Source: Burkholderiales bacterium (GTDB lineage: Bacteria; Pseudomonadota; Gammaproteobacteria; Burkholderiales; Burkholderiaceae_E). Taken from it: DNA of 55,707 nt. Shown one piece after another: positions 35,234-47,564 of this stretch (within the stretch, counting starts at the first letter, position 1; each line of letters begins with the position of its first letter). Made by a program: the position numbers and the translations under genes. The stretch covers positions 1-55,707 of the forward strand of contig JADCHE010000039.1 of the NCBI GenBank assembly GCA_020248665.1. The letters run 5' to 3'. The notes below the pieces were generated by a model, which saw only the letters and a program-made list of their open reading frames with translations, had not been told where the DNA came from and did no database searches.

Positions 35234-36370
35234 TCAACGCAGGCCGAACATCAGCTGCGCGGCCAGTGGGCGACGCAGCGGCTCGATCGCGTCGAGCGCG
35301 GCGAGCAGCGGCGACTGCAGCGGGCGGGCGAGCGGCCAGGTGAAGCTCGCCGCCATCAGGTCGGTCAGCGCGATCGTGAGTCTGCGATCGGCCCGGCGGC
35401 CGCGCCGCCACGTGGCGAGCGCGCCCGCGAGCGGCGCGCCGCGAACCTGCACCGGCGCGAGCGCGTCGGCGAGTTCGAACGCGTCGCGCATGCCGAGGTT
35501 CAGGCCCTGGCCGGCGACCGGGTGCAGCGACTGCGCGGCGTTGCCGATCCAGACCTCTCCGTCGCGGGCCGTCTCGCGGCGCGCGCGGCGCGCGAGCGGC
35601 GCGACCGCAAGCGTGCCGTCGATGCGCAGCGGCCCGAGCACGTCGCCGAAGCGCCCGTGCAGCTCGGCCGACAGGGCCTGCGGGTCGGCCTCGCGGCGCT
35701 CCGCGCAGCGCCCGGCGCGGTCGCACCAGACGAGCGCCCAGCGTCCGCCCTCGGGCAGCGGCAGCAGCGCGAGCGGACCCTCGGGCGTGAAGCGCTCGAA
35801 CGCGGTCGCGTGCAGCGACGGGGCCGCGCGCGGCGCGTGGACCTCGCCGAGCAGCGCGCTCTGGTCGAACTCGCGGACGTCGGCGTCGTCGCCTGCGTCG
35901 CCTTCGGCGTGCACGACGAGCGGCGCGGGCGCGTCGCCGGCCTCGGCCCAGCGGTGCGCGCGGGCCGCCTCGCGCAGTGCCCCGACCAGCGGGCCATAGC
36001 GCACCACGTGGCCGAGCGCCGGTACGCGCAGGTCGGCGGCGACGATCCGCGTGCGGCCCGCGTGCCCGCGCAGCGACACTTCGACGCGCTCGATGGTGCC
36101 GGCCGCGGGCGGCGTCGCGATGCGCTCGAGCAGCTGGCGCGTGCCGTGCGACAGCGCGAGCGTGCGCGCGGCGAGCGCCGGCGGGATCGGCGCGTCGCTC
36201 GCGGGCGAAGGGTCGAGTGCGATCGCGCGGGCGGGCACGCCGCGGCGCACCAGGAAGAGCGCGAACGCGAGCGCGACCGGCCCCGCGCCGACGACGCGCC
36301 ACGGCGCGTCAGCCGGGGCCGCGGGTACGGCAGGCCGGTCGGCCTGCGGGTCGGCGGGCAGCGGGCTCAC
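35234..36370 (-). CDS. UbiH/COQ6-family FAD-dependent monooxygenase
   Basis: The 378-residue flavoprotein has an N-terminal dinucleotide motif V-V-G-A-G-P-V-A-L-A (26-35) and the family motif W-I-G-N-A-A-Q-S-L-H-P-V-A-G-Q-G-L-N-L-G in the C-terminal half. This fits the ubiquinone ring hydroxylases (UbiH/UbiF type). It should hydroxylate a polyprenyl-phenol intermediate at the inner membrane. The start is a GTG, 7 bases after the pepP stop. Which ring position it acts on cannot be told. Confidence 0.85.
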   Translation of the reverse strand: MSPLPADPQADRPAVPAAPADAPWRVVGAGPVALAFALFLVRRGVPARAIALDPSPASDAPIPPALAARTLALSHGTRQLLERIATPPAAGTIERVEVSLRGHAGRTRIVAADLRVPALGHVVRYGPLVGALREAARAHRWAEAGDAPAPLVVHAEGDAGDDADVREFDQSALLGEVHAPRAAPSLHATAFERFTPEGPLALLPLPEGGRWALVWCDRAGRCAERREADPQALSAELHGRFGDVLGPLRIDGTLAVAPLARRARRETARDGEVWIGNAAQSLHPVAGQGLNLGMRDAFELADALAPVQVRGAPLAGALATWRRGRRADRRLTIALTDLMAASFTWPLARPLQSPLLAALDAIEPLRRPLAAQLMFGLR

Positions 36371-36377
36371 GACGCGC

Positions 36378-39461
<3,084 letters not shown>

Positions 39462-39481
39462 GCGGGTCGGGGGCGGCTCCC

Positions 39482-39487
39482 TATAAT
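39482..39487 (+). promoter_or_regulatory. Possible -10 box upstream of lptD
   Basis: A perfect TATAAT, rare in this GC-rich sequence, lies 52 bases before the lptD ATG in the amgK-lptD intergenic region. No good -35 box is found 16-18 bases upstream, so it may need an activator or may be chance. Confidence 0.35.
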
Positions 39488-39538
39488 ACCGGTCGTCGAA
39501 CCGTCGCGCCCCGGGGCGCCGCCCGCAGCCGCCCTCGA

Positions 39539-41830
39539 ATGCGCCGCCCATCCCCCGCCCACGCCTTCCGTGCCGCCCTCGCGGCCGCGCTGCTCGGCTG
39601 CTCGGGTGCCGCCGGCGCGCAGGCGGCCGACCGCGCTGAGGGCGTCGCGCTGCGGCTGGAGACCGAGCTGCGCGAGTCCAACCTCACGTCGGACGCGCCG
39701 CGGCCGACCTTCGCGCGCGGCGACACCGTGAGCGGCCGACTGGGCCGCGAGACGACGCTCGAGGGCGAGGCCGAGATCCGCCGCGCGGGCACGGTGATCC
39801 GCGCCGACCGGATCACGCTGTACGAGGCCGACGACGAGGTCGTCGCGATCGGCAACGTCCGCCTGGCGCGCGAGGGCATCGTGTTCACCGGACCGCAGCT
39901 GCAGCTCAAGCTCGACGCCAACGAGGGCAGCTTCGCGTCGCCGCGCTTCTATCTGCCGCTCACCGGCGGCAGCGGGCGGGCCGAGCGCATCGACTTCCTC
40001 GGCCGCGGCGAGGTCGAGATGCACGACGCGACCTACACCACCTGCAGGCCCGAAGACCCCGACTGGTACCTGCGCGCCGAGAGCCTGTCCCTCGACCGGA
40101 CCACCGACGAGGGCAACGCGCGCTGGGCGACGCTGTACTTCAAGGACCTGCCGATCGCGAAGGCGCCGTTCTTCGGTGTACCGCTGGGCGACGAGCGCCG
40201 CAGCGGCTTCCTCGCGCCGACGCTGTCGCTGTCCTCGACGCTCGGCGCCGAGGTCCGTGTCCCGTACTACTGGAACATCGCCCCGAACCGCGACCTGACG
40301 TTCTTCACGAACCTCAACGTGCGCCGGGGCCTGCAGCTCGCAGGCATCGCGCGCTACCTCGAGCCGACGACCATCGGCACGACGCGCTTCGAGTACAACC
40401 CGTCCGACCGGGAGGCGAACCGCTCGCGCTGGCTGTTCGACAGCATCCACACCACGACGGACATCGGCGGATGGCAGGCGGGCTGGGTGCTGCGGGGCGT
40501 ATCCGACGACCGCTACTTCATCGACTACGCGCGCAGCATCGCACAGAGCGCCGAGCGCAGCCTGCCGCGCGACGCGTTCGTCTCCCGCGCGTTCGGCGAC
40601 TGGACCGTTCGCGCCCGCATGCTGCAGTACCAGAACATCCTCGAGGCGAGGGCGGCCCCGCCCTACAACCGCCTGCCGCAGCTGACGGTCACGAACAACC
40701 AGCGCGACCTGCGCGGCTTCGACTTCGGCCTGATCGCCGACGCGACCGAGTTCAGCCGCGACCTGCCGGGCTCCGCGCAGGGCGGCCGGATGATCGTCAA
40801 TCCGTCGATCGCCTATCCGTTCGGAGGCCCGTCGTGGTTCGTCACGCCGAAGGCCTCGCTGCACGCAACCTCGTACCGGCTCGACGCGAACCCGTCCGGT
40901 CCGCGCTCCATCGACCGCGCGGTGCCGACCTTCTCCCTCGACTCGGGGCTGGTGTTCGAGCGTTCGACGACGCTCGGTGGGCGCGACGTCGTGCAGACGC
41001 TCGAGCCGCGGCTGCTCTACGTCTACACGCCGTACCGCGACCAGAGCGCGATCCCGGTGTTCGACTCCGCGGTCGCGAACCTCAGCTTCGCGACGCTGTT
41101 CGCCGAGCAGCTCTTCGTCGGCGGCGACCGGATCGCCGACGCGAATCAGCTGACCGCGGGCGCGGTCTCGCGTTTCATCGACCCGTCGACCGGCGTCGAG
41201 TCGCTGCGCCTCGGCGTCGCGCAGCGCGCCTACTTCACCGAGCAGCGCGTGACCATCCCCGGTGTGCCGTCGCGCAACGACTCGCGCTCGGACGTGCTGT
41301 TCGTCGCCTCGGGCAACCTCGGCGGCGGGCACATGCTCGACGCCGGCGTGCAGGTCTCGGTCGCCGACGGCTCGGTGCCGCGCTTCGGCGTCTCGTGGCG
41401 CTGGTGGCCTACGGCCGACCGGATCCTGAACGTCGCGCTGCGCTACCAGGAGCTCGGCTTCGCGCAGATCGACACCTCGTGGCGCTGGCCGGTGTCGCGA
41501 CGCTGGGCCGCGCTCGGCCGCGTCAACTACTCGGTGCTGCGCGAGCAGCTGAGCCCGGTCACCGGCGCGGTCCAGGAGGTCAAGCCCCAGCTGCTCGAGG
41601 GCGTCGTCGGTCTCGAGTACCACGCCGACTGCTGGACCACCCGTCTCGTCGCGCAGCGCTACGTGACCGCGACCGCGCAACGTACCAGTGCGTTCTTCGT
41701 GCAGCTCGAGCTCAACGGGCTCGCACGGATCGGCCTCGACCCGTTCGATATACTGACGCGCAACATCCCTGGCTACCGGGCCCCCTCGCAGCGCCCGGTC
41801 ACGCCGTCGCGCTTCTACGGATACGAATGA
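39539..41830 (+). CDS. lptD: LPS assembly outer-membrane protein LptD
   Basis: The 763-residue protein has a signal peptide (ending A-G-A-Q), an N-terminal OstA jellyroll domain (L-E-G-E-A-E-I-R-R-A-G and V-V-A-I-G-N-V-R-L) and a large beta-barrel. It inserts LPS into the outer leaflet with LptE. The mature protein shows two cysteines (Y-T-T-C-R-P and H-A-D-C-W), enough for one disulfide, against four in E. coli. The ATG was chosen because it precedes the signal peptide. It heads a plus-strand operon with surA, coupled by ATGA. Confidence 0.96.
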   Translation: MRRPSPAHAFRAALAAALLGCSGAAGAQAADRAEGVALRLETELRESNLTSDAPRPTFARGDTVSGRLGRETTLEGEAEIRRAGTVIRADRITLYEADDEVVAIGNVRLAREGIVFTGPQLQLKLDANEGSFASPRFYLPLTGGSGRAERIDFLGRGEVEMHDATYTTCRPEDPDWYLRAESLSLDRTTDEGNARWATLYFKDLPIAKAPFFGVPLGDERRSGFLAPTLSLSSTLGAEVRVPYYWNIAPNRDLTFFTNLNVRRGLQLAGIARYLEPTTIGTTRFEYNPSDREANRSRWLFDSIHTTTDIGGWQAGWVLRGVSDDRYFIDYARSIAQSAERSLPRDAFVSRAFGDWTVRARMLQYQNILEARAAPPYNRLPQLTVTNNQRDLRGFDFGLIADATEFSRDLPGSAQGGRMIVNPSIAYPFGGPSWFVTPKASLHATSYRLDANPSGPRSIDRAVPTFSLDSGLVFERSTTLGGRDVVQTLEPRLLYVYTPYRDQSAIPVFDSAVANLSFATLFAEQLFVGGDRIADANQLTAGAVSRFIDPSTGVESLRLGVAQRAYFTEQRVTIPGVPSRNDSRSDVLFVASGNLGGGHMLDAGVQVSVADGSVPRFGVSWRWWPTADRILNVALRYQELGFAQIDTSWRWPVSRRWAALGRVNYSVLREQLSPVTGAVQEVKPQLLEGVVGLEYHADCWTTRLVAQRYVTATAQRTSAFFVQLELNGLARIGLDPFDILTRNIPGYRAPSQRPVTPSRFYGYE

Positions 41831-43257
41831 ACACTCGCCGCCCGCCCCCCTGGACGCTCGCGTTGCTGACGCTGCTGCTCGCGGCCGTGCCGCCGGCGTC
41901 CGCCCAGCTCCGCGTGCCGCAGGGAGGGCTGCCGGGGCAGGCCGCGCCGGCTGGCATGCCCGGTTTCTCGACACCGGGCGGGTTCGCCGCGCCGGCCACG
42001 GCCGCCGTCGCGCGGCGCGACGAGCCGAAGCTCGTCGACCGGGTCGTTGCGGTCGTCAACACCGACGCGATCACCGAACTCGAGCTGCAATCGCGCACCC
42101 GCGCGATCGAGCGGCGCCTGCGCGGCCAGAACGTCTCGCTGCCGCCACCAGCCGAGCTGCAGCGGCAGGTGCTCGAGCGGATGATCACCGAGCGGGCCGC
42201 GCTGCAGGCCGCCCGCGATGCCGGCATCCGGATCGACGACGCGGCGATCGACCGCGCGATCGGCCGCATCGCGCAGGAGCAGAAGATGAGCGTTCCGCAG
42301 CTGCGCCAGCGCATCGAGGGCGACGGCATGGGCTTCGCGATGTTCCGCGCCGAACTCGCTGCAGACATGGCGATCAACCGGATGCGCGAGCGCGAGATCG
42401 AGTCGAGGGTGCAGGTCTCCGAGGCCGAGATCGACGCGTACCTCGCCGAGCAGGCCGGCGGGCCGGTCGAGCTGAACCTCGCGCAGATCCTGGTCGGCGT
42501 GCCCGACGGCGCGCCGCCCGAGGTCGTCGAGCGCGCGCGCAGTCGCGCCGAGTCGATCGCCGGCGAGGCGCGCGCCGGCGCCGACTTCGCGCGCCTCGTG
42601 CAGACCGCGACGAGCGGCCCCGATCCGGTCAGCGGCGGCGTGCTCGGCATGCGGCCGCCCGACCGGCTGCCACCGGTGTTCGTGCAGGCGGTGGAGTCGC
42701 TCAAGCCGGGCGAGATCGCCCCGGTGGTCCGCACGCCCGCCGGCTTCCACGTGGTCAAGCTGCTCGAGCGGGGCGAGGGCGGCGCGATCGCGGCGCTCGC
42801 CGCAACGCCGGTGCGCCAGACCAAGGCCCGCCACATCCTCGTACGCGTCAACGAGCTGAATCCGGAGGGCGAGGTCGTGCGCCGGCTGACCGAGATCCGC
42901 GAGCGCATCGAGGCCGGCACCGTGACCTTCGAGGAGATGGCGCGGCAGTACTCGGGCGACGGCAGCGCGTCGCAGGGCGGCGACCTCGGCTGGATCTATC
43001 CGGGCGATACCGTGCCCGAGTTCGAGCGCGCGATGGACGCGCTCCAGCCCGGGAAGATCGCGGGACCGGTGGCGACGCCGTTCGGCTATCACCTGATCCG
43101 GGTCGACGAGCGCCGCACCGACGGCGCGTCACGGGAGCGGGTGCGCGCCGCGGCGCGCAACGCGATCCGAGAGCGCAAGGCGGCCGAGGCGTACCAGGAG
43201 TGGATCCTGCAGGTCCGCGACCGCGCCTACGTCGACGTCCGCCTCGACGAGCGTTGA
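41827..43257 (+). CDS. surA: Periplasmic chaperone and peptidyl-prolyl isomerase SurA
   Basis: The 476-residue protein has a signal peptide (ending P-P-A-S-A-Q), a Pro/Gly/Ala-rich insert of about 35 residues, the SurA N-terminal domain (V-D-R-V-V-A-V-V-N-T-D-A-I-T) and two parvulin domains. The second parvulin domain is well conserved (A-R-H-I-L-V, G-G-D-L-G-W, T-P-F-G-Y-H-L-I). It folds outer-membrane proteins, including LptD. The ATG overlaps the lptD stop and its own stop overlaps the rsmA start. Confidence 0.96.
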   Translation: MNTRRPPPWTLALLTLLLAAVPPASAQLRVPQGGLPGQAAPAGMPGFSTPGGFAAPATAAVARRDEPKLVDRVVAVVNTDAITELELQSRTRAIERRLRGQNVSLPPPAELQRQVLERMITERAALQAARDAGIRIDDAAIDRAIGRIAQEQKMSVPQLRQRIEGDGMGFAMFRAELAADMAINRMREREIESRVQVSEAEIDAYLAEQAGGPVELNLAQILVGVPDGAPPEVVERARSRAESIAGEARAGADFARLVQTATSGPDPVSGGVLGMRPPDRLPPVFVQAVESLKPGEIAPVVRTPAGFHVVKLLERGEGGAIAALAATPVRQTKARHILVRVNELNPEGEVVRRLTEIRERIEAGTVTFEEMARQYSGDGSASQGGDLGWIYPGDTVPEFERAMDALQPGKIAGPVATPFGYHLIRVDERRTDGASRERVRAAARNAIRERKAAEAYQEWILQVRDRAYVDVRLDER

Positions 43258-44075
43258 AGCCGCACGCGCCGCGCAAGCGCTTCGGGCAGCACTTCCTCGT
43301 CGACGCGTCCGTGCTCGCACGGATCGCCGACGCGGTCGCGCCGCGCGACGGCGATCGCGTCGTCGAGATCGGGCCCGGCCTCGGCGCGCTGACCGCGGTG
43401 CTGCTCGATCGGGTCGCGACGCTGGAGGCGGTCGAGATCGACCGCGACCTGGTCGCGCGGCTGCGTCGGCGCTGGCCGGAGCCGCGGCTCGTCGTGCACG
43501 AGGCCGATGTGCTCGAGTTCGACTTCGGCGCGCTCGCAGCGGGTAGGCGCCTGCGGCTGGTCGGAAACCTGCCTTACAACATCTCGAGCCCGCTGCTGAT
43601 CGGCCTGCTCTCGCACCGTGCGTCGATCGTCGACGTGCACTTCATGCTGCAGAAGGAGGTGGTGGACCGGATCGTCGCGCCGCACGGCGGGGCCGACTAC
43701 GGCCGCCTCGGCGTGATGATGCAGGCGTTCCACCGCGTCGAGCGGCTGTTCGACGTGCCGCCCGAGGCGTTCGACCCGCCGCCGCGCGTCGACTCGTCGG
43801 TGATGCGGATGCATCCGCGCGCCGAGCCGCTGGTGCGCGACGCGGCGACGCTCGAAGGGCTGCTCGCGGTCGCGTTCAACCAGCGACGCAAGATGCTGCG
43901 GGGCACGCTGCTGCCCTGGCTGCGCGAGCAGGGCCTCGATCCGACGGCGCCGGCCTTCGCGCTCGAGCCCACCGCCCGCCCGGAGGAGATCCCGGTCGAG
44001 GAGTGGGCCCGGCTCGCCGACGCGCTGCTCGATGCGCGCGCCGCGCGACCTCAGCCGCCCGGCGTCGCGCCGTAG
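43254..44075 (+). CDS. rsmA: 16S rRNA (A1518/A1519) dimethyltransferase RsmA (KsgA)
   Basis: The 273-residue enzyme begins K-P-H-A-P-R-K-R-F-G-Q-H-F-L, followed by the SAM motif V-E-I-G-P-G-L-G-A-L-T, the catalytic N-L-P-Y-N-I and the C-terminal N-Q-R-R-K-M-L-R. It dimethylates two adjacent adenosines near the 3' end of 16S rRNA. The start is a TTG overlapping the surA TGA (TTGA). The pdxA gene, usually between surA and rsmA, is absent. The last 25 bases overlap the convergent glycine-zipper gene. Confidence 0.95.
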   Translation: MKPHAPRKRFGQHFLVDASVLARIADAVAPRDGDRVVEIGPGLGALTAVLLDRVATLEAVEIDRDLVARLRRRWPEPRLVVHEADVLEFDFGALAAGRRLRLVGNLPYNISSPLLIGLLSHRASIVDVHFMLQKEVVDRIVAPHGGADYGRLGVMMQAFHRVERLFDVPPEAFDPPPRVDSSVMRMHPRAEPLVRDAATLEGLLAVAFNQRRKMLRGTLLPWLREQGLDPTAPAFALEPTARPEEIPVEEWARLADALLDARAARPQPPGVAP

Positions 44076-44839
44076 CGCACCTGCCGGGTCGCGGGCGCCG
44101 CGGCTTCGGCGTCGACGAGGCGGCCGTCGATCACGCGCACGCGGTCACCGGGCTGCACCGACCACGCGGCCTCGCGCACGAAGGTGCGCGTGCTGCCGTC
44201 GTCGAGCCGTACGGCGGCCTCGTGGCGGACCTCGCCGCGCACTCGCTGCTCGACCTGATGGCCGAGCAGACCGCCGCCGAGCGTGCCGACGACGGTCGCC
44301 ACCTTCTTGCCGGTGCCGCCGCCGACCTGGTGGCCGAGCACGCCGCCCAGCACGCCGCCAGCGACCGCACCGAGGCCGTTCGCGTCTGCGCCGGTGCGCA
44401 CCGTGCGGACCGACTCGACGGTCGCCCACGAGCGCGGGTCCTCGGCCTGCGCGACCGGGCGCGGCGCTTCGGTCCACGGCGCGGTGGCGGGCTGCGGCGC
44501 GGTCGCGACGGCGATCGGCTCGGCGGGCGCGCCGGAGGTCGTCGGGGCGGCCAGAGCGACCGGAGCGACCGGGGTGGGGCGCTGCGACGCAGGGCGTTGC
44601 GGCGCGGGCTTCGTCACTGCGGTCGCCGGGCGCGGTGCAGTCGTCGCCATCGCAGCCGCGCCCGACCCGGCCGACGTCGCGATCGCGACCGGCTGCGCGG
44701 CCGGGCGGCCGATCAGGCCGGTCATCGACGCGACGCCGGTCGCGGACAGCACGATGACCGACACCGCCGCGGCGGCGAACAGCGGGTGCGGTGCGGCGCG
44801 GCAGGCGCAGACAGCAGGCAGGATCGTCGGGGTGCTCAT
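44051..44839 (-). CDS. Glycine-zipper 2TM domain protein
   Basis: The 262-residue protein has an N-terminal hydrophobic segment (about 20-45), a long Ala/Pro/Thr-rich linker and a glycine-zipper region (G-A-V-A-G-G-V-L-G-G-V-L-G and V-G-T-L-G-G-G-L-L-G, about 158-195). A small SlyB-like domain follows (V-R-L-D-D-G-S-T-R-T-F, P-G-D-R-V-R-V). These proteins sit in or near the outer membrane and often respond to envelope stress. A 19-base motif at 44928-44946 lies about 90 bases upstream and recurs at 15213. Confidence 0.8.
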   Translation of the reverse strand: MSTPTILPAVCACRAAPHPLFAAAAVSVIVLSATGVASMTGLIGRPAAQPVAIATSAGSGAAAMATTAPRPATAVTKPAPQRPASQRPTPVAPVALAAPTTSGAPAEPIAVATAPQPATAPWTEAPRPVAQAEDPRSWATVESVRTVRTGADANGLGAVAGGVLGGVLGHQVGGGTGKKVATVVGTLGGGLLGHQVEQRVRGEVRHEAAVRLDDGSTRTFVREAAWSVQPGDRVRVIDGRLVDAEAAAPATRQVRYGATPGG

Positions 44840-44964
44840 CGGAAGGCTCCAGGTTCGGGCGACATCGCCACGTACCCCTTCCAACGAGCTGCGCCGGGCG
44901 GGCGCGCACCGCGGGCGCGTAACGCGCCGCAACCGGTGTATCGGCGCGGACCCCGCGACCCTCT

Positions 44965-45345
44965 TCAGCGCTGGATCAGCTCGATCTTGTAGCCATCCGG
45001 GTCCTGCACGAACGCGATCACCGTCGAGCCGCCCTTCACCGGGCCGGCCTCGCGGGTGACCGTGCCGCCGGCCGCCTTGATCCGCGCACACGCGGCGGCC
45101 GCGTCCTCGACCTGCAGCGCGATGTGGCCGTAGGCCGAGCCGAGCTCGTACTTCTCGACTCCGTAGTTGTAGGTCAGCTCGATCTCGGCCTGCTCCGGGT
45201 TCGACGCATAGCCGACGAAGGCCAGCGAGTACTTCTGGTCGGGGCGGTCGGTCGTGCGCAGCAGGGCCATGCCGAGCACGCGGGTGTAGAAGTCGATCGA
45301 GCGCTGCAGGTCGCCGACCCTCAGCATGGTGTGCAGGATGCGCAT
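44965..45345 (-). CDS. gloA: Lactoylglutathione lyase (glyoxalase I)
   Basis: The 126-residue protein matches GloA: start [12 protein letters not shown], middle [10 protein letters not shown], end [10 protein letters not shown]. The metal ligands (His5, Glu, His, Glu) are all present. It converts the glutathione-methylglyoxal adduct to lactoylglutathione in the cytoplasm. It lies 10 bases after the M48 peptidase gene. Confidence 0.95.
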   Translation of the reverse strand: MRILHTMLRVGDLQRSIDFYTRVLGMALLRTTDRPDQKYSLAFVGYASNPEQAEIELTYNYGVEKYELGSAYGHIALQVEDAAAACARIKAAGGTVTREAGPVKGGSTVIAFVQDPDGYKIELIQR

Positions 45346-45355
45346 CTCGGTCCTC

Positions 45356-46270
45356 TCAGCTGAGCGTGAGGTCGTCGGGAAAGTCCTTGAGCTGGCGGCG
45401 CGCCGCCTCGAAACCGGGCAGGATCGACTGCACCGTGGCCCAGAAGCGCGGGCCGTGGTTCATCTCCTCGAGGTGCGCGAGTTCGTGGGCGATCACGTAG
45501 TCGACGATCTCGAGCGGGAAGTGCACCAGCCGCCAGTTGAGGCGGATCGAGCCGTCGGGCGCGCAGCTGCCCCAGCGCGTGCGCGCCGACGACAGCCGCC
45601 AGCGCGTCGGGCCGCGGCCGAGCCGCTCGACGTAGATCGGCAGGCGCCGCTCGAACAGCGCGCGGGCCTCGCGCTGCAGCCAAGCCTGCACCGTGTCGCG
45701 CAGCTGCTCGGTGCCGGCACCGGGAGGCAGCGCGACGCGCAGCGTGTCGCCGTCGAGCGATACCGCGGGCGCGTCCGCGCGCGCGCTCAGTCGCATCGTC
45801 AGCTCGTGGCCGACGAACGCGACGCGGCCGCCGTCCTCCCAGCGCACGGTGAGCCGCTCGCGCCGCTCGGCGTGGTCGCGCCACTCGACGAGCTTGCGCA
45901 GGATCCAGCCCTGCTTGTCGGCGATCGCCGCGTCGATCTCGGAGACGGTGACCCAGCGCGGCGCAGTCACGCGCAGCCCGGTGTCGTCGACGAAGAAGCC
46001 GATGGTTCGCCGGCGCGAGCGGCGCAGCTCGTACTCGACCGCGTGCGGGCCGAGCTTGGCGACGCGGCGGCCGCGACCGGGCGGCGTCGTGCGCGGCTCG
46101 ACGGGCGGCAGCGTGCGTGCCACGGGGCCGCGCGGCGGCGGCGCCTCGGGGCGCGGTGGCCATGCGACCGGCGCGCGCGGCGGCAACGCCGGCGGCGCCT
46201 CGAAGAGCGGCAGCGTCAGTTGCAGCGCGGCGTCACCGGCCGCGCGGACGAGTTCACGAAGTCGCTTCAT
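45356..46270 (-). CDS. M48/YgjP-type metallopeptidase (DUF45)
   Basis: The 304-residue protein has a DUF45/WLM-type core with zinc motif V-I-A-H-E-L-A-H-L and a downstream third ligand in M-N-H-G-P-R-F-W. The substrate-side motif T-R-W-G-S-C and S-I-R-L-N-W-R-L also match. The first about 80 residues are Pro/Arg-rich and probably disordered. No signal peptide, so cytoplasmic. Substrate unknown. Its start overlaps plsC by 17 bases. Confidence 0.87.
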   Translation of the reverse strand: MKRLRELVRAAGDAALQLTLPLFEAPPALPPRAPVAWPPRPEAPPPRGPVARTLPPVEPRTTPPGRGRRVAKLGPHAVEYELRRSRRRTIGFFVDDTGLRVTAPRWVTVSEIDAAIADKQGWILRKLVEWRDHAERRERLTVRWEDGGRVAFVGHELTMRLSARADAPAVSLDGDTLRVALPPGAGTEQLRDTVQAWLQREARALFERRLPIYVERLGRGPTRWRLSSARTRWGSCAPDGSIRLNWRLVHFPLEIVDYVIAHELAHLEEMNHGPRFWATVQSILPGFEAARRQLKDFPDDLTLS

Positions 46271-47012
46271 GCAGCACGGGTTCGGAGGTGGGGCGGTAGG
46301 CGTGTGGGCTGATCCGGCGCATCTCCGCCTCGATCCAGCGCTCGACCTCCGCGTTGACCTCGTCGGGCTCGCGGCCGACGGTCGGGATCGGCGGGCCGAT
46401 CGAGACCGTCACCAGGCCCGGCGTCTTGACGAAGCGCTTCTTCGCCCAGCGCTCGCCCGCGTTGACCGCGATCGGCACCACCGGAGCCGCGGTGCGCACC
46501 GCGAGCCGCGCGCCGCCGCTCTTGTACTTGCCCTGCGAGCCCACCGGCGTGCGCGTGCCCTCGGGGAACATGATGATCCAGCGGCCCTGTTCGAGCTTGC
46601 GCTGACCCTGGCGCACCACCGACTCGAACGCGTAGCGGCCGCGGCCGCGGTCGATGTGGATCATGTTCAGCAGGCCGATGCCCCAGCCGAAGAAAGGGAT
46701 CCACAGCAGCTCGCGCTTGAAGACGAAGCACAGCTCGCGCGGCATGAAGGTCGGGTAGAAGAACGTCTCCCAGGTCGACTGGTGCTTCGAGAGCAGGATC
46801 GCCGGGCCATCGGGCAGGTGCTCGCTACCCTTCACCTGCCAGCGGATGCCGCAGAACACGCGGGCGGCCCAGATCACCATCCGTGGCCAGCCGATCGCGA
46901 AGGCGTAGCGCACGCCGAGCGGGAACGGCGCGAGCAGCAGGCACACCAGCGCCCACGGCACCACGGTGACGAACTGGAACAGCAGGAAGAGGGCGCTGCG
47001 GACCGCGGGCAT
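46254..47012 (-). CDS. plsC: 1-acyl-sn-glycerol-3-phosphate acyltransferase
   Basis: The 252-residue membrane-associated enzyme has a hydrophobic N-terminus and the acyltransferase motifs K-H-Q-S-T-W-E (HX4D/E type), M-F-P-E-G-T-R and V-P-I-A-V-N. It adds the second acyl chain to lysophosphatidate in phospholipid synthesis. It follows gmhB by 7 bases. The longer upstream frame overlaps gmhB and is not needed. Confidence 0.94.
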   Translation of the reverse strand: MPAVRSALFLLFQFVTVVPWALVCLLLAPFPLGVRYAFAIGWPRMVIWAARVFCGIRWQVKGSEHLPDGPAILLSKHQSTWETFFYPTFMPRELCFVFKRELLWIPFFGWGIGLLNMIHIDRGRGRYAFESVVRQGQRKLEQGRWIIMFPEGTRTPVGSQGKYKSGGARLAVRTAAPVVPIAVNAGERWAKKRFVKTPGLVTVSIGPPIPTVGREPDEVNAEVERWIEAEMRRISPHAYRPTSEPVLHEATS

Positions 47013-47019
47013 CGGGGCC

Positions 47020-47547
47020 TCAGGGCGCGAGCTCGGCGGCGATCGCCGACAGGTCGACGCGCACCACGGTGCCCGGCGGCAGCGTCGCGGAGCAGAAGGT
47101 GTCGCGGCCATGGCCGCTCAGCACGAGCATCGGCCGGCAGCCCGCGGCGTGCGCGGCGTCGAGGTCGGCCGCGCGGTCGGCGACCACGACCGTCGACTCC
47201 GGCGCGGCCTGCATCCGCGACAGCGTCTCCTCGATCGAGGCCGCCGCCTCGGCGGTGCGCGCGGGCGCGTCGGGTGCGGGCACGAAGAGCACCGCGTCGA
47301 CGCGGCCACCGGCGAGATCGATCTCGTCGATCAGGCGCGCGTGCATCGACACCAGGCCCGACATGTCGGACGCGCCCCGCGCGAGCGGGCCGCGGTCGGC
47401 CATCATCGCGACGCGCCAGCCGCCGTGCACGAGGCGGGCGATCGCGGCCGCGCTGCCGGGCATGCAGCGCCAGTCTTCCGCGCGCGCGGTGCGGCCGTCG
47501 GGGTCGCGGGAGACCACGCCGTCGCGGTCGACGATGAGCAGCTTCAC
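47020..47547 (-). CDS. gmhB: HAD-family phosphatase, divergent GmhB
   Basis: The 175-residue protein lies at the usual GmhB position between glyS and plsC and keeps motif I (V-D-R-D-G-V-V, Asp7/Asp9) and a motif IV-like A-D-R-A-A-D. GmhB removes the 7-phosphate from manno-heptose bisphosphate for LPS core synthesis. Here the V-T-N-Q-S-G motif is changed to M-A-D-R-G-P. The Cys/His zinc loop and the C-R-K-P-x-P-G-M segment with the motif III Lys are missing. It may be a weak or repurposed phosphatase. The start is a GTG 17 bases after glyS. Confidence 0.7.
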   Translation of the reverse strand: MKLLIVDRDGVVSRDPDGRTARAEDWRCMPGSAAAIARLVHGGWRVAMMADRGPLARGASDMSGLVSMHARLIDEIDLAGGRVDAVLFVPAPDAPARTAEAAASIEETLSRMQAAPESTVVVADRAADLDAAHAAGCRPMLVLSGHGRDTFCSATLPPGTVVRVDLSAIAAELAP

Positions 47548-47564
47548 GTCGCGCAGTGTAGCGG

